Shown: in pieces, positions 36,063 through 47,523 of the stretch
How the letters are laid out: each line of letters opens with the position of its first letter
Position numbering within the stretch: the first letter of the stretch is position 1
From: Ceratopteris richardii
Lineage: Eukaryota; Streptophyta; Polypodiopsida; Polypodiales; Pteridaceae
Assembly: GCA_020310875.1 (NCBI GenBank)
Contig: CM035422.1
Coordinates: forward strand, 53,316,894-53,380,893
Reading direction: 5' to 3'
Length of the DNA: 64,000 bases
The notes under the pieces: model-generated
What the model saw: the letters and a program-made list of their open reading frames with translations, nothing else
What the model was told of the DNA's origin: nothing
Database searches by the model: none
Position numbers and translations under genes: made by a program

Positions 36063-36772
36063 TGTTAAAGATAAATGTACATGCTTGGATAAATTTACCA
36101 AATATAAAGATAAAGAAAAAGTGAAGAAAAAAAGGAAAAAATAATAAAAGAAAAAGTCTAGTCAAAATTCATGATGAGTAAGAGATACAATATCTTGCCT
36201 TGTAGTTAGTAGCATGTAGTGGAGAAAGTGGTGAGTTAAGGAGGCACAAACTTCTTCACATGCTCATTGGTTATAAAAGTGAAGTGGGAGCACATTCAAA
36301 ACAAGGAGAGAAAGAGGCAAGAGCTCCCAGTAGTCGGATATGGCCATTTTGTCATTTTGGCTTCCCTTAGACTCCTTCCAGCCGCACGTCAGTTTGTACA
36401 CAGCTCTGTTGCAGAGCTCATATCTCAGTGCATATGTAACCATTTTGTGCGTTTAAACATTCATTGGAAAGTTTATCTTGTGTACTTTTTGATATCAAAT
36501 ATCTCTTTGAAAGCTTATGTAATTTGTGAGATATCAGTGAAAGAGTGAACTCTAGTTTTTCAGTATACCTGTGTAGATAGGTAGTCTATTTTGGTCGGTT
36601 AAGTTTCCCAACCAAACATATCCAAATTGTTAGAAAGCTCTTGACATCTACTTTCACTGTCCCAAATATCTCATTGAGATCATTTATATTCTGTGAGATA
36701 TCTATTAGATAGTAAAGTCCAGTTTTACAGTGTACTTATGTGTGCAGGTGGTCTATCTTGGTGAGTTGAGTT
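36063..36772 (+). repeat. Element D 3' LTR
   Basis: It starts TGTTAAAGATAAATG just after the polypurine tract, with a TATA box at 36272-36279. It matches 15702-16453. It carries two of the three 184-bp internal repeats seen in that copy. After about 36772 the two copies diverge, so the true end is uncertain (it could run to about 36955). Confidence 0.75.
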
Positions 36773-37007
36773 TGGATGTATCTGAAAGTGTTCACAAAAT
36801 CCTCTGTGACTCGTGAGAATCCTCCTTGTAAGTGGAGAGAGTCTCTCCTGTCCATCTATTCCCTTGTTAGGTTCAGATGTATTGCTCTATTGTCTAGGCT
36901 TATATCTGGTGCTGTAACAGCCCATCTCTAATTCAATCTTTCTCCTTGTTTGTCAAAAGAAAACGGACATAATGGAAAAGGCTTAACTGAATGTCTGGGT
37001 TCAAATC

Positions 37008-37194
37008 CTATGGCATGCTGTTTTTCTTTTTGAGAGTACAATGAATTGGAAATACACACACACCCAACCTCGTAAGGTAGAGGCTCCCATCATAAGAGAC
37101 TCGTGGACATGTCCAGCCAAGACTTGAATGCAAGACTTCCTCCCACAGCTTCAAGGCGTCAGCCACTAGGCTATGCGGGCTTGGACTATAGCAT
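37008..37194 (-). mobile_element. tRNA-derived SINE with target duplication
   Basis: On the minus strand the unit starts GCCCGCATAGCCTAGTGGCT at 37180, with an RNA polymerase III A-box (TAGCCTAGTGGCTGACG), then a B-box-like CATTCAAGTCT about 45 bp on, a TG-rich stretch, and an A-rich tail (CTCAAAAAGAAAAA) at 37017-37035. Near-identical 9-bp flanks, CTATGGCAT (37008-37016) and CTATAGCAT (37186-37194), look like a target duplication. The size of about 170 bp fits plant SINEs. It lies between the D LTR and the 3' side of the DUF688 gene. Confidence 0.7.
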
Positions 37195-38141
37195 CGTAGT
37201 TAATGCTGTTCTGATTTCTGTTCACTTCAAACAAACAAAACCCTGCTCAAACTAATAGAGCCCCGGAGCCCATTTTACCTTGTAAGCATAAGCCCATTAA
37301 CAGTCTGGCAAGGTCCACCATCGCCAGTGATTTTTTCTGTTAAGATACGCACTTTTAATTGTTTAAACCACGCACAGCATTTGGACCTGCATTAACGTAG
37401 CGGAAGAATCTCTTTCTTTGGTGACACACTGACACCCCCGAGGTATCAGCCGGCTAGTTTAAGGGCGATAAGTTAAAACTCCAGTGGCGCGAGCCAAGGA
37501 ATGAACATAAGTGCTTCCTTCTCATGGGACACAACCAGAAATCAAGAAATATTAATCAGGGACAAGAACTCGTCAGTAAGGTAACGGCCATCCAGAAAAT
37601 GCATGAAGGTCAGCAAAGAAATTTCCCTTTCATCAAAGAAGATTCAAGAAATGGTTTTCATGAAGTATAGACCAATTTAGCAGACAATCATGTGATAATA
37701 TACAACAAAATCGCTCCGTTTGAAGCACAATCTGGAAAAACGAGCAAAAGTTTATTCTGTTTTGGCTGTGTGGCAGTTACAGGTTTCGGTGGTGCTACAT
37801 GATTTATAGCCTACTTACAATCGAATATGCGATACATGCGCGCTCGTCTCGGAGATATGTATGTATATGCGCCGAGACATGCATATGCATACGTTCTGTG
37901 CATACATGAGTACATACAGTTCGAGCACACGTATTGAAAATGCGTACAGATCAGAGCATGCTTGATGTGTCTGTTCCTTTATCGGAGTATGTTAACAAAA
38001 TACTGTTGATTTATGCGGAAGAAAATGGGAACGATATAGAGAAAGCTCCACCCTGCAGGACCGAGCTTGATCGAGGAGAATTTAGGTGCTCCTGATAAGA
38101 ACTTCCCACTGGGAAACATATACAAGAAAATGTTCTTCGCT
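37195..38141 (-). other. 3' flank of the DUF688 gene, probable 3' UTR
   Basis: No other gene is seen. On the minus strand AATAAA occurs at 37756-37751, about 386 bp beyond the stop codon, a plausible polyadenylation signal. ATGCATATGCATAC-type palindromes lie near 37880. Confidence 0.4.
37751..37756 (-). terminator. Candidate polyadenylation signal of the DUF688 gene
   Basis: AATAAA on the minus strand, downstream of the stop codon at 38142. Motif only; plant signals are loose. Confidence 0.3.
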
Positions 38142-41100
38142 TTATCGATGCCGACGATCTGCTGCAGGTATGGCTGCCTTGCTATTCAGGGAAGACAAGC
38201 GACTGGGTTCAGGAGGGCACTTATTTGCAGAGGATGCCAAAGGCATAGCTTTGCCAAGCCAGGAATGTGTAGGAGATCTCGGCAGAGGTGGAAAATGAAT
38301 GTTCCTGATATGCTCTTGAGCAACCTTTGCTCCAAGGAAAGTGCCGCACGCATACTGTGGATTCCCCATCGCTAAACCGGAAATGCCTCCCTCCCGACAA
38401 TGGACCCCATTGTATAAATGGAAGGCAGCGTTAGTCGTGTGCAGAATACCATCATGATCGCAGCGGCCATCATTGCCTGAATCACAATGAATTCTATCAA
38501 TGCGGGCATTGCCCTTGCTGTCTTTCTGAGAATCGCCGTTGCTCGTGTCGTAAACCTTCTGCCGGCTCCCGTTACTTCCATGAGGACTTTCACTGCTTTC
38601 ACTTATATGAGAATAGCCTTCGGTATGTGTACAGGAATTGACATCGTCTGATTTGTTCGTTCTTCCACGATTCATCCCTGCGACGGTGTGATTCATATCG
38701 TCGACCTTTGATCTTAGTGTGCTTGGACAACTAAGATTTTTGTTACGCACATTCTCTTGCTCTTCGCTATCATAAACAGCAGAGTCCAAGAGGATGGAGC
38801 TCTCTTTAGATATGTTGCTATGAGAGAATTCATCCCACTCATTTGCATGGGTACCTTTACTTGTATCTGGATGATACCCTGTCCCCGTTCCATTCGGAAA
38901 GAAGCCTGCATTTGAAGGAAGGATGTTGAAATCACTAGGAGAGCCAATGTATGCATGATCTGTCCGCCATTTGTCGATGGCAGCCTTAGAACTGCAGTAG
39001 CAGAGATGTGGATGAAGATAGTGCTCATTCACGCTGTTAATCGTAGCTTGATAGGGATTGCCGACAGCCAAACATACGGATGACTTCGCAATCTTCGGGT
39101 CTTCAAGTAGCGAGGGAAGTTGCACTTGTGAAGCTCGTTTGGTCTGATGATGGAGAGTCCTTGGTGATGGATTACAGATTCCAGTCGGAGAATCATAACA
39201 GCTCACAGAGTCAGCGGCTGCCTCACTGTTTGAATCACTTAAAGGCCACTGGGCTTGAGGACTCTGATGCTGGCTAGGGCTGTAAGAGCGTGTCACTGGT
39301 TGCCTCAGATATCGCATTCTCTCCGCGTCAAGGTGCATGTTCTGGAGATGATGAAACTGCCAAATCATTTCATTACAATGATCAGTTGTCTATTTTCGAT
39401 TAAAAAACACTGTCTAATTGTTCGTGCAAGGGGATTTTGCCGAACTAAAGGGAGTGATGCACACGAGTGATCATGAAATCAGACTTACTGTACAGGCAGT
39501 TCACCACGGATGATTGGCTTGAAAGTGTTATACTAATAAGGCTTCATATCTGTGACTAAAAGAGAGTGAGGCACTCGAATTGCACAAGATCGCCACCGGT
39601 ATAGCCCCCCACAAACACTTGACTTCGCGTTCACTCGAGTGCAAACCATGGATTCTGATTTTTACGCGACTATAAGGGGAGTAATGCAAACGAAAGCCAG
39701 GAAATCAGAGTGACTGGACAGGCAGATTGGACATCGCATTCTACAGTCCTATCGTCATGGCCATTTAGAGAAAAAAGTGTCTTGCTCACGATGCTTTCTA
39801 ACAGAAATCCATCGAGGAAGGAGAAAGGAAGAGGTGGATTTGTTTGTGCAACTGTGTGCATATGAATCAGTTTCTGGTTTCATAGTATCTGATATTGGTT
39901 GTGCGTATGAAGATGACCATGCGACTTTGAGCATCAACGGATTGTTAGCACACATCCAAGGACGTATTCCTACCTAAGTTTAGAAGCATAAAACATTCAT
40001 AAGAAAAGAGTGGCTCAGTTTTAGATCGCTTACGAGATATTCATCCTCGCGCCTGTCGAACTTGCACTGATGCCGGACATCCTCAGAGCGTTGTGGGATG
40101 TGCTTATGACATGTTTTCCTACTGCTTTTTCTGTGTTGATTTTCGTTTTTCTTTCTGTGTCTTCGCTCCAATGATGACGGGGTTGAGCAGCTACCTCTAT
40201 GACGGCCGTGGATGCTTATGTGGATATGAAAGGGGAAGAGACCACAAGCTTTATGCGCTGAATGATTCTCATCTTCGTCATCATCGTCAAGTTCTTCATC
40301 ACGACTACTGTTGTGTTCAATCTCATTACAGTCACTTTGAAGACTTTCCTCACGAAACTGTCTAGTTAACGGAGTAGACACACTTGATTGAGAAGTGAAT
40401 AATGTAGGAGAATCCGTAGTTCTACTCTTCGGCGCGCTTCCCAGCCATGAATCTGTGCATGTTTCCACTCTTCCGTAGTCTCGAAAGCTCCCATTGTGTT
40501 GAGCATGTCTTGTGAAGGCTATACCAGAATCGGCCCCAGCTCCCAAGCATGGTCGTCCTGGTGTTTGAGGCAGCTCATTGGCGATCGTCTGGGCAGCAGG
40601 TAGAAATCTGTGCATGATGAACTCGCGAGCCTCACTAGGAGTGTGAGCAGGCCTCAAAGGGCCACTAAGCATGAGGCTCTCGTCCATGCTAAACCCACCA
40701 GCAGTGGCTGTAAACACATCAGAGGTTGCATCAGAGGCAGCGTAGGCAGCATCGTCTTGGAACGCCACACGCTTGGAGAGCGGCGGTACTGCTGTACTCG
40801 GCCGCACTTCAGCATGTGGAACTCGAGAGAGGCGAGAGCGATCTGTCGCTGGAGTTCTCGCAAAGTGCGATGGTGCAGACGGCGAGCCGCCTGCTGCTTT
40901 AATCTTGAATTCTCTGCTAGACTTTCGAAATAGATCTTCCAAGGTCGGCTTGATAGGATTCATCGCTCTTGCAGGATCGCCGGAAGCAGGCGGCACGGAG
41001 TCAGGCGGCACTCCATGAGGCGATGACCCTTGTCCCGCGCCCCCGCTCGGCTTCCTGCGGCCTGGGCGCTGCTCCCACATGAAAGGCACAGCGCCAGGAA

Positions 41101-41284
41101 TACGCAGAGATTCACGGCTGAGCTCCGAGCTGAGCTTGTAGAAAGCGGAGGGTGAAGTGATGGGGTTGCCCTTCATGGCGCGGATAGGTGTGTTGTAGTT
41201 TAGCCGAGCTCGGCTAGACGACTGCTCATCATCCTGGGTGGCACCGGAGACGTCCTCCATTGTGGGATCTTGGCGTCTTCCCAT
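38142..41284 (-). CDS. Plant DUF688 family protein, two exons
   Basis: Minus strand, exon 1 41284-40034 and exon 2 39356-38142, joined in phase 0 across a 677-bp intron (donor GTAAGC, acceptor TTTGGCAG), giving about 821 residues. The N-terminus has the DUF688 hallmark IPGAVPFMWEQRPGRRK at residues about 62-78, after SPSAFYKLSSELS; the C-terminus has PPLPRSPTHSWLGKAMP, a second hallmark. In between it is low-complexity and Ser/Pro/Asp/His-rich with an acidic run (ELDDDDEDEN). No transmembrane segment or enzyme motif is visible. DUF688 proteins are plant-specific and their function is not established. The ATG at 41284 is chosen because it precedes the conserved region in an open frame. The GC-rich exons contrast with the AT-rich flanks. 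This is the one apparently intact host gene in the window. Confidence 0.85.
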
Positions 41285-41590
41285 GGCTAGTGCGATCTGA
41301 GCTTGTGTTGAATGAAGGCCTCAGGCAGGGGGGAGCCTCCGGGCAGGAGAACCGGGTGCGATGGTTCAAGCATATCAAAGCGCGACGAACATCATATTAA
41401 ACCGCGAAGAAGGTACAGTCTGCACATCACAGCTCTCTGTGCATGAATCTGTCTCGCGAACATGCGTAAGTGGAGAAGTTGGGAACTCCGCGGCTGCATT
41501 GTGTTTTAGCAAATAGACCATCGTAGGCGAGTTTTGACCAACGAGTCACCTCTAGAGTTCAATTATTCATCCTCAAATTCTACTCGTGAG
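41285..41590 (-). promoter_or_regulatory. 5' flank of the DUF688 gene
   Basis: Moderately GC-rich non-coding sequence with no long frame, probably the 5' UTR and proximal promoter. No convincing TATA box at a suitable distance was found. Confidence 0.35.
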
Positions 41591-41591
41591 C

Positions 41592-41661
41592 AATGGAGCT
41601 CCATCTCTCTATAGGCAAACATGGCTATGGAGCTCCATCTATCCGTAGTCAAACATGGCTG
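41592..41661. repeat. 35-bp tandem duplication
   Basis: ATGGAGCTCCATCT...CAAACATGGCT occurs twice in a row with a few differences. It is followed near 41748-41795 by a duplicated GGTTGGGTTTTTTTGTCTC block. Confidence 0.7.
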
Positions 41662-41799
41662 GAAGATGGGGGTGGGATCCATTACATTTCTAATCTCCAT
41701 CATGTAAAATAAACATCATAGGTCTAGCATCACATACCTGGTGGTTGGGTTTTTTTGTCTCCTTTTGGTTGGGGTTTTTTTGTCTCTTCTCAGGGATGA

Positions 41800-43530
41800 G
41801 GGTTCAACCTCCAATGGTGAGTTGTAACACTTGCTAAACATGTCCTCATGCTTATGGTGAGATAAAATGGTGCTCTCCACGATGGCTCTCATTGGCCTTC
41901 GGGTATCCTCGATGGACTCTATCGATGGTAAGATGGGTCATATAGGTGCAAGCTATGGCAAAGTTTTATTAGCTCAAACCAATATTCTCACCTTTAGGGA
42001 CCTCCTTGGTCCTTCATACAAGTAGTTTAAGACACCTATTCAAACTAGAGAAACATTCCAAATTTTTTTTAGTCTTTGTGCATGCTAATAGTTAAAGAAA
42101 GGAGGGCCTTGGTAAAAACCAAGCTCAGAAGGGAAAACCAATTCTTCATATACAACCATCTCTAATGTTGCTAAACTTTGTCCCAACCATAATGCTCAAA
42201 GTACTCATATATTATCAAAGTACATATAGGAGTAGAACTTAGGTCTTTGGTATCTGTCTCAAATTTGCACTCTTCATATTTTAATGGAGTGCTATTTCCT
42301 ATTCTAGTTTTTCTACATAACAAAGCTGAGCACTCTTCATATTTCTTGTTTTTCTTCATATTTTCACTCTTCACGAATCCCAACTCTTGTTGGTCATAAT
42401 AGCTTCTTCATGAAATCCAAACTCCTATTGGTCATAAGTAAATCCTCATTCTTGTTGGTCTTATCTATTTCTTACCCTACTTTCCTAGGCTTGTTTGATC
42501 ATAATAGCTACCCTTGCATCACTACCTAGGATTCTTGAAATTCTTGTGTATTGAATTTAATTCATAAATTGGCATGGGTTTGCTTCCTCTCCCTCCAAGA
42601 TTCGTTTTGACTATAGTATTTTACTATTCTTACACATATATATCTTATTCCTTGTGCCCCCCATTGTTCTTGAACTTCATCAACTTTCTTCAATGATATA
42701 ATCCAATAACTCTAGAAGTTCTAATTGATCATTTTAGTACTCTGATCCATGTAAACAATCTATCTCATGCCACATTTGGGAGAATTTTCAATCCATGACG
42801 CAACAAAAAGAATGGTGTGGCCAGAAAAGAAGATGTGTAGAGTGATGATGTCATTGAGAATTTTCAACCTCTCATAATTTGATTAGATAAATAACATTAT
42901 CACTTTTATCTTTCAGTGGACCAAATAAATACTCTAAATCTATTGAAATCATGAAAAAATAGAATTCTATAAGAAGAACAAGTAATCTCAGGATAGATTA
43001 CTTGGTAGAAAATTTTGCTAGATGTAGTGTAGAAGTATGACTAAGGGGGATGGAAGCAAGGAGGGAGTTGCTTGATAGAAACCAATAAACTTAAAGTGAG
43101 AGTGAATCTAAATGAGAAGTGATTACTAAAATCTAGGACCAGCTTTCCAACTACATTTCATCTAATAAGTTTGGTGATTGTTTCAATCTGATTCTAAAGA
43201 TAATTGAGAGGAATTATTTGATGAATAGATAATTGAGAGGAATTGTTTGATGAATTTTTGGATTTTTGAATTCTTCAAAAAATAGTACAATTATCTTCCA
43301 TGCTTGTGAGGCCCATATTTATTCCTTTCCTTTGGGCTCAAAATATTACTAGATTGGGTAGACAAGTGTAGGATGTTCACCTACAAGAACCATTACATCC
43401 TATAAGGAAGACGAATAATACTACCTCAAGATAGAGCTTTCCAAGTCCATTCCAATGAATCTATGACCCAAAGTCAGGTTGAAGATGAATGGACCATTGT
43501 TGTTCTCACTTGTTTCAAACTTGTCAACAC
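41800..43530. other. AT-rich intergenic DNA, no gene seen
   Basis: No supportable coding region, RNA gene or element end was found. A 29-bp tandem duplication (GATAATTGAGAGGAATT...) lies at about 43199-43256. Confidence 0.5.
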
Positions 43531-43539
43531 ATCATTACT

Positions 43540-44335
43540 TGAGTTAGGAACCCAACAATGGAATGGATACTCTTGATGAAATCATTAAGGAATGCCCTAT
43601 TGATAAGAACATGAGGACAACATGCTCAAAATGTGACTATCATGTATAATTCTAGAAGGAAAACATATGCATTTCATATGTCACTTCCTCTGCTGATGTA
43701 TGGGGAATCTATTCTATAATGATCTTTCTTTCTTGATGAAAAGCACTCTTCTTGTAAAATAGGCAAACCATCCAAGAAGATATCTAGAGATAATATTCTA
43801 TAGCTTCCTTTAAAATTTGTTGGTTTTAGTATATTAGGCATGTACATTACAAAAAGGTCCCCTAAAAAATTTTGAACCACCTTCAAACAATACAATATTC
43901 AACTTTCAGATATTTCCATGGGATACATATTTGAGGCTTCATAATATTTTTGAGATTTCACACATCTTTTCATGGGAGAGAGAGAAAAAAAGAACATGTT
44001 TTTTGTGTTTCAAGTTCTCCTTGTGAATGATGTACTACTCTATTATTGATTTTTTGTGTGTATACTTAGGTGGCAAAGGCCTTGGAATTCGTTTTGTTAC
44101 GTCAAAGGTACCATATTTAAGTTATAAAATCCCTTTCTTGCTCCATGTCATAAGCATTTCTTCATGGAAAATGGAGGGATGTCTAGGATATTATGTTGCT
44201 CCTTCTACTTATAGACCTCCTTCTAAGATAGCCGATTAGTATCTGTAAGGCTTTCACCCTTGTCATCTTTACTTCCTACCACTCTCATCTCTAAAACTCC
44301 TATCTCTTTTTTTCTTCTTGATAAATCAAGCAATA
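43540..44335. repeat. Degenerate direct repeat, unit 1
   Basis: It aligns with 45270-45800 over several blocks in the same order: CCCTATTGATAAGA, GCTCAAAATG, CTTGTGAATGATGTAC, GGCCTTGGAATTC, GGATGTCTAGGATAT, GATTAGTATC and TCCTATCTCTT. Similarity is roughly 70-75% by eye. Unknown old repeat family. Confidence 0.55.
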
Positions 44336-45269
44336 AAACTATGTGTAAACATAACTCCCTTATCCCTTTTTTGTTCCACTCTATAAATATCGTAAATTTC
44401 TTATTCTTAGAAATGTATCCTAAGTTTGGAATCAGCCTCATCAATGAGCCCCCCCCAAGGAACTTTGCCCATAAGAAAGCTACAAATTTCGAGTTTCCAA
44501 TATTGCTACTATTTTGCTTGTCCAACATTTCTATATGTGTGCTATCTCAACCATAGCTAAAATTTTTCATTCAAATGAATTCTTTACTTGTCCCTCAAAT
44601 TAGATTAAGCACAAGATTTGAGTGTTCTTACCTTTGTCCATACAATTCCTTGAAATATCTTGTATGCCTATCCTGAGATTCATTATCTCCTCTTGCTCTT
44701 GAAATTGGTGAAGTTTCTTCCATCATATGTCCATCTAATAAGATATATCTTCATTCTTCAATAAAGAAATAATTGTATGGTTTTTATTTAAGCAAGATAT
44801 TTACTCATGATAAATTGATTTAAGGATGAATATGGAATATGATCTTGCAATGCAACACCAAAAATGTGATGTTATATTGATTATGAAATTTCATAAAGTT
44901 ATAATGTATTTTTCTAATAGTAATATGAGTGCATCTCCTTATGGTGTCTTTCAGAAAATCTTGTAGATTATCTATTAATACAGTCCAAGTTAAAGAGAAT
45001 TGTGGCATTATATCAACCTTAAAGCTCCAAATTAATGAGGTTTGTTGCACCTTTGGGACTTCCTTCCCTTGCTCTATGGGATATAGGGCATCCCAAGGGC
45101 GCTATGCCCTTTCACTGTACAATCAATTTCTTCCATTAATTCAAGCAAGGGAGACTAGGTCTTGGCCGAGCTTCCTCTTTTGAAGAAAAGAAAAACTTAG
45201 AGGCCCAATGTTTTAAAGGTCGAATAATTTGTGGCTTGAAGGATCTCATTTACCTCAAAATTTCTATAA
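44336..45269. other. AT-rich spacer between the degenerate repeats, no gene seen
   Basis: Short frames on both strands (for example 44260-44556) have low-complexity composition and no recognisable motif. Confidence 0.5.
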
Positions 45270-45800
45270 GATTGATTTTGGAGTTGGAGCCCCACCATGG
45301 ATTGGATAGCTCTTTATACAATCATTATGGAATCCCCTATTGATAAGAGCCAAAGAAGAACATACTCAAAATGAGGATATTATGTATAATACTTACAAAC
45401 AATGCATGAAATCAACTAATGGAGATTGATAGGAGATCTAATTTAGGAGCCTCAAAATGTTTATGAGATTATTACATATCTTTGCATTTTTCTTTTTTTC
45501 AAAATTTTCTTGTGAAAAATGTACACTCTATCATACTTTATTATGTATATTTGGGTGCAAAAGTCTTTGGAATTCAGGTTCCCACATTAAATGTATCTTA
45601 TTTAAGTAGTACCCCTTGCTTTCTCTTTCTCATAAAGTTTTCTTATGGCAAATGATGTCTAGGATATAATGTTTACCTTTCTACTTAGGGATCTTCCTTG
45701 GAAGTGGATTAGTATCCTTAAAGCCTACACTTTTGTCATGCTTACTTCCTAATACCCTAATGTTTGAAACTCCTATTTCTTCTTTTTTCTTGAGAGATAA
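45270..45800. repeat. Degenerate direct repeat, unit 2
   Basis: Counterpart of 43540-44335, same orientation, about 1.7 kb away. It is shorter, with gaps. Confidence 0.55.
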
Positions 45801-46920
45801 ATATATAAAACTATATGAGATCTAGTATGTTGGAGCCTCATAGGGAGAGCTATGAGGCACATCCATGTTCTCCATTGGATGCACATATTTCCAATATAGC
45901 AAGAAATATTACAAATGTTTTTAAAAGTTTTTTATGACTTGAAGGGAGATAGAAGATAGATGCATAATTATGATGTAGAACCATGAAAGGATGGACTTAA
46001 AGATATCGAAAAATTAAGCATCCAAAATGATATACACAATCTAATTTTCTAATAAAGCTTTTGCACAAAAGCTCAAGTACTTGCATATTCAAATGTTATA
46101 AGATCATGTCCATCATGGTGGTAGAGTAGGAAACAAACTTCTAAGCCCTTTTTTCTTTGAGGGAGCTCTGTTGTTAGGACCTATGCATGTCATGAACAAG
46201 GAGTGAGGCTTGTTATACAATTGTGCATGACCTTGTGAAATCATATAATTATGATGAGAAGACCAAACCTCAAGCTTTATGTGCTTTATGTGTCTTAGAA
46301 ATTGAACACATGCTCTACTTGCATTATATTTTTTGGGTCAAGTGATTGAGGATTCTCCGATTGTGGGACTCATTTGTTTGTCAAGCCTAATAAATCTTTG
46401 GGGATTTCAAATCAGATCGTGTGTCTCCCTTATTTACTCTTTCTTTGAAGTCTCTTTCCTTAAACATCTTTTGAGCTCATATGTGCTTTCTTGAAAATGA
46501 GAGTATCTTTTTCTATTTTTCTCAACCCAAAGGTCTTGTCATACCTTTCATTGTGAAAAAGAGGTTCTATCTGTAATACTACTAAAATTTCATTTTCCAA
46601 GTATGAGGATACAATCTTTTTTTCTTCATGTCTTCATGGTGTTGGTCAAGAACTTTAGCATCCAATTAAAACATCAACATAAATTAATATTTGACACGGT
46701 TGAATGAAATGTGAATTATGAAAATGAAGCCTCGACCTTTATGTACTTTCTTCTTTCCTAAGGGAAAGAGATATTTAGCTCCCCCCCCCTCCCCTTCTCT
46801 CTCTCTGGGGCTGTAGTTTTTTTCCTCACCACATACCCATGATCGTTTTTTTATATGTAAAAATAGAAATATTGTATTCATATTGATTACACTCTTAGAC
46901 CCACTCTATCATCATAACCA
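45801..46920. other. AT-rich intergenic DNA, no gene seen
   Basis: Nothing supportable was found; a short C-run and CT run lies near 46780-46805. Confidence 0.5.
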
Positions 46921-46921
46921 T

Positions 46922-47031
<110 letters not shown>

Positions 47032-47111
47032 GATCTACCAAATCTAATGACATATATAATAGATCTATGCTTTATAGTGTTTAGATACATACATTATGAG
47101 GTTTTTTAAAT

Positions 47112-47228
47112 TATTTAGGGTTATAGCCTCTCTTTTTAGGTTTATTGAACTATTTAGGATTATAGTATCTCTTTTTGGGTTTATCGAACTATTTAGGATT
47201 ATAGGCTCTCTTTCATTTTATTGGTTTA
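47112..47228. repeat. 39-bp minisatellite, three units
   Basis: Units beginning TATTTAGG(A/G)TTATAG at 47112, 47151 and 47190, each with CTCTCTTT or ATCTCTTT, then a TTTATTGAAC-like end. Spacing is exactly 39 bp. Confidence 0.75.
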
Positions 47229-47523
47229 TTAAAGAAATCATCTCAAAAAATCCTTCACCTTCATTGATCTTTCCGGATGAGGGATCATTAAGGAATTAGG
47301 ATCATGGAAAAACCTTAGTTTTATGTTAGGGAAAATGATTACAATGCAAACAAGCCTAAGAGGAGTGTAAAATTTTTCAAAATGACATGAGTGCCGAGAG
47401 GTGTCATTGGAGGGGTCACATTGCTGAGCTAAAGAGTACCAAAGAAGGAAAGCTAGTTGCGAGCACACGATATATTCTATGAGTTAAAGGTACAATGCAT
47501 TACATAGTTGGTCTATATTTGTG

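Larger units (their letters stand above)
32648..36772 (+). mobile_element. Ty1/copia element D fossil
   Basis: In order on the plus strand: copia protease (WYIDSGCSNHMS near 32680; VLHVPTISKNLISVGQMVEK), GAG-pre-integrase (LDLWHKRIGHINIP, CEACQLGKQTRQPF), integrase core (LIHTDVWGP, FIDDHSRKVW, SDGGGEYFSKEF, YTPQQNGVAERKN), reverse transcriptase (34390-35420; NKWVFKVKRNADGS, QLDIKNAFFNGE, ALYGLKQAPRAWN), RNase H (35560-36000; DADWAGSKEDRRSTSGY, SSMEAEYRGL), polypurine tract (TTGAGGGGGAG, 36052-36062) and 3' LTR. Gag is not seen next to it; element E adjoins at 32647. Broken, with about five breaks. Confidence 0.85.

Noticed and set aside
44260-44556. Short frames on both strands in the AT-rich region
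   Set aside because: No motif, low complexity, and they overlap the degenerate repeat.
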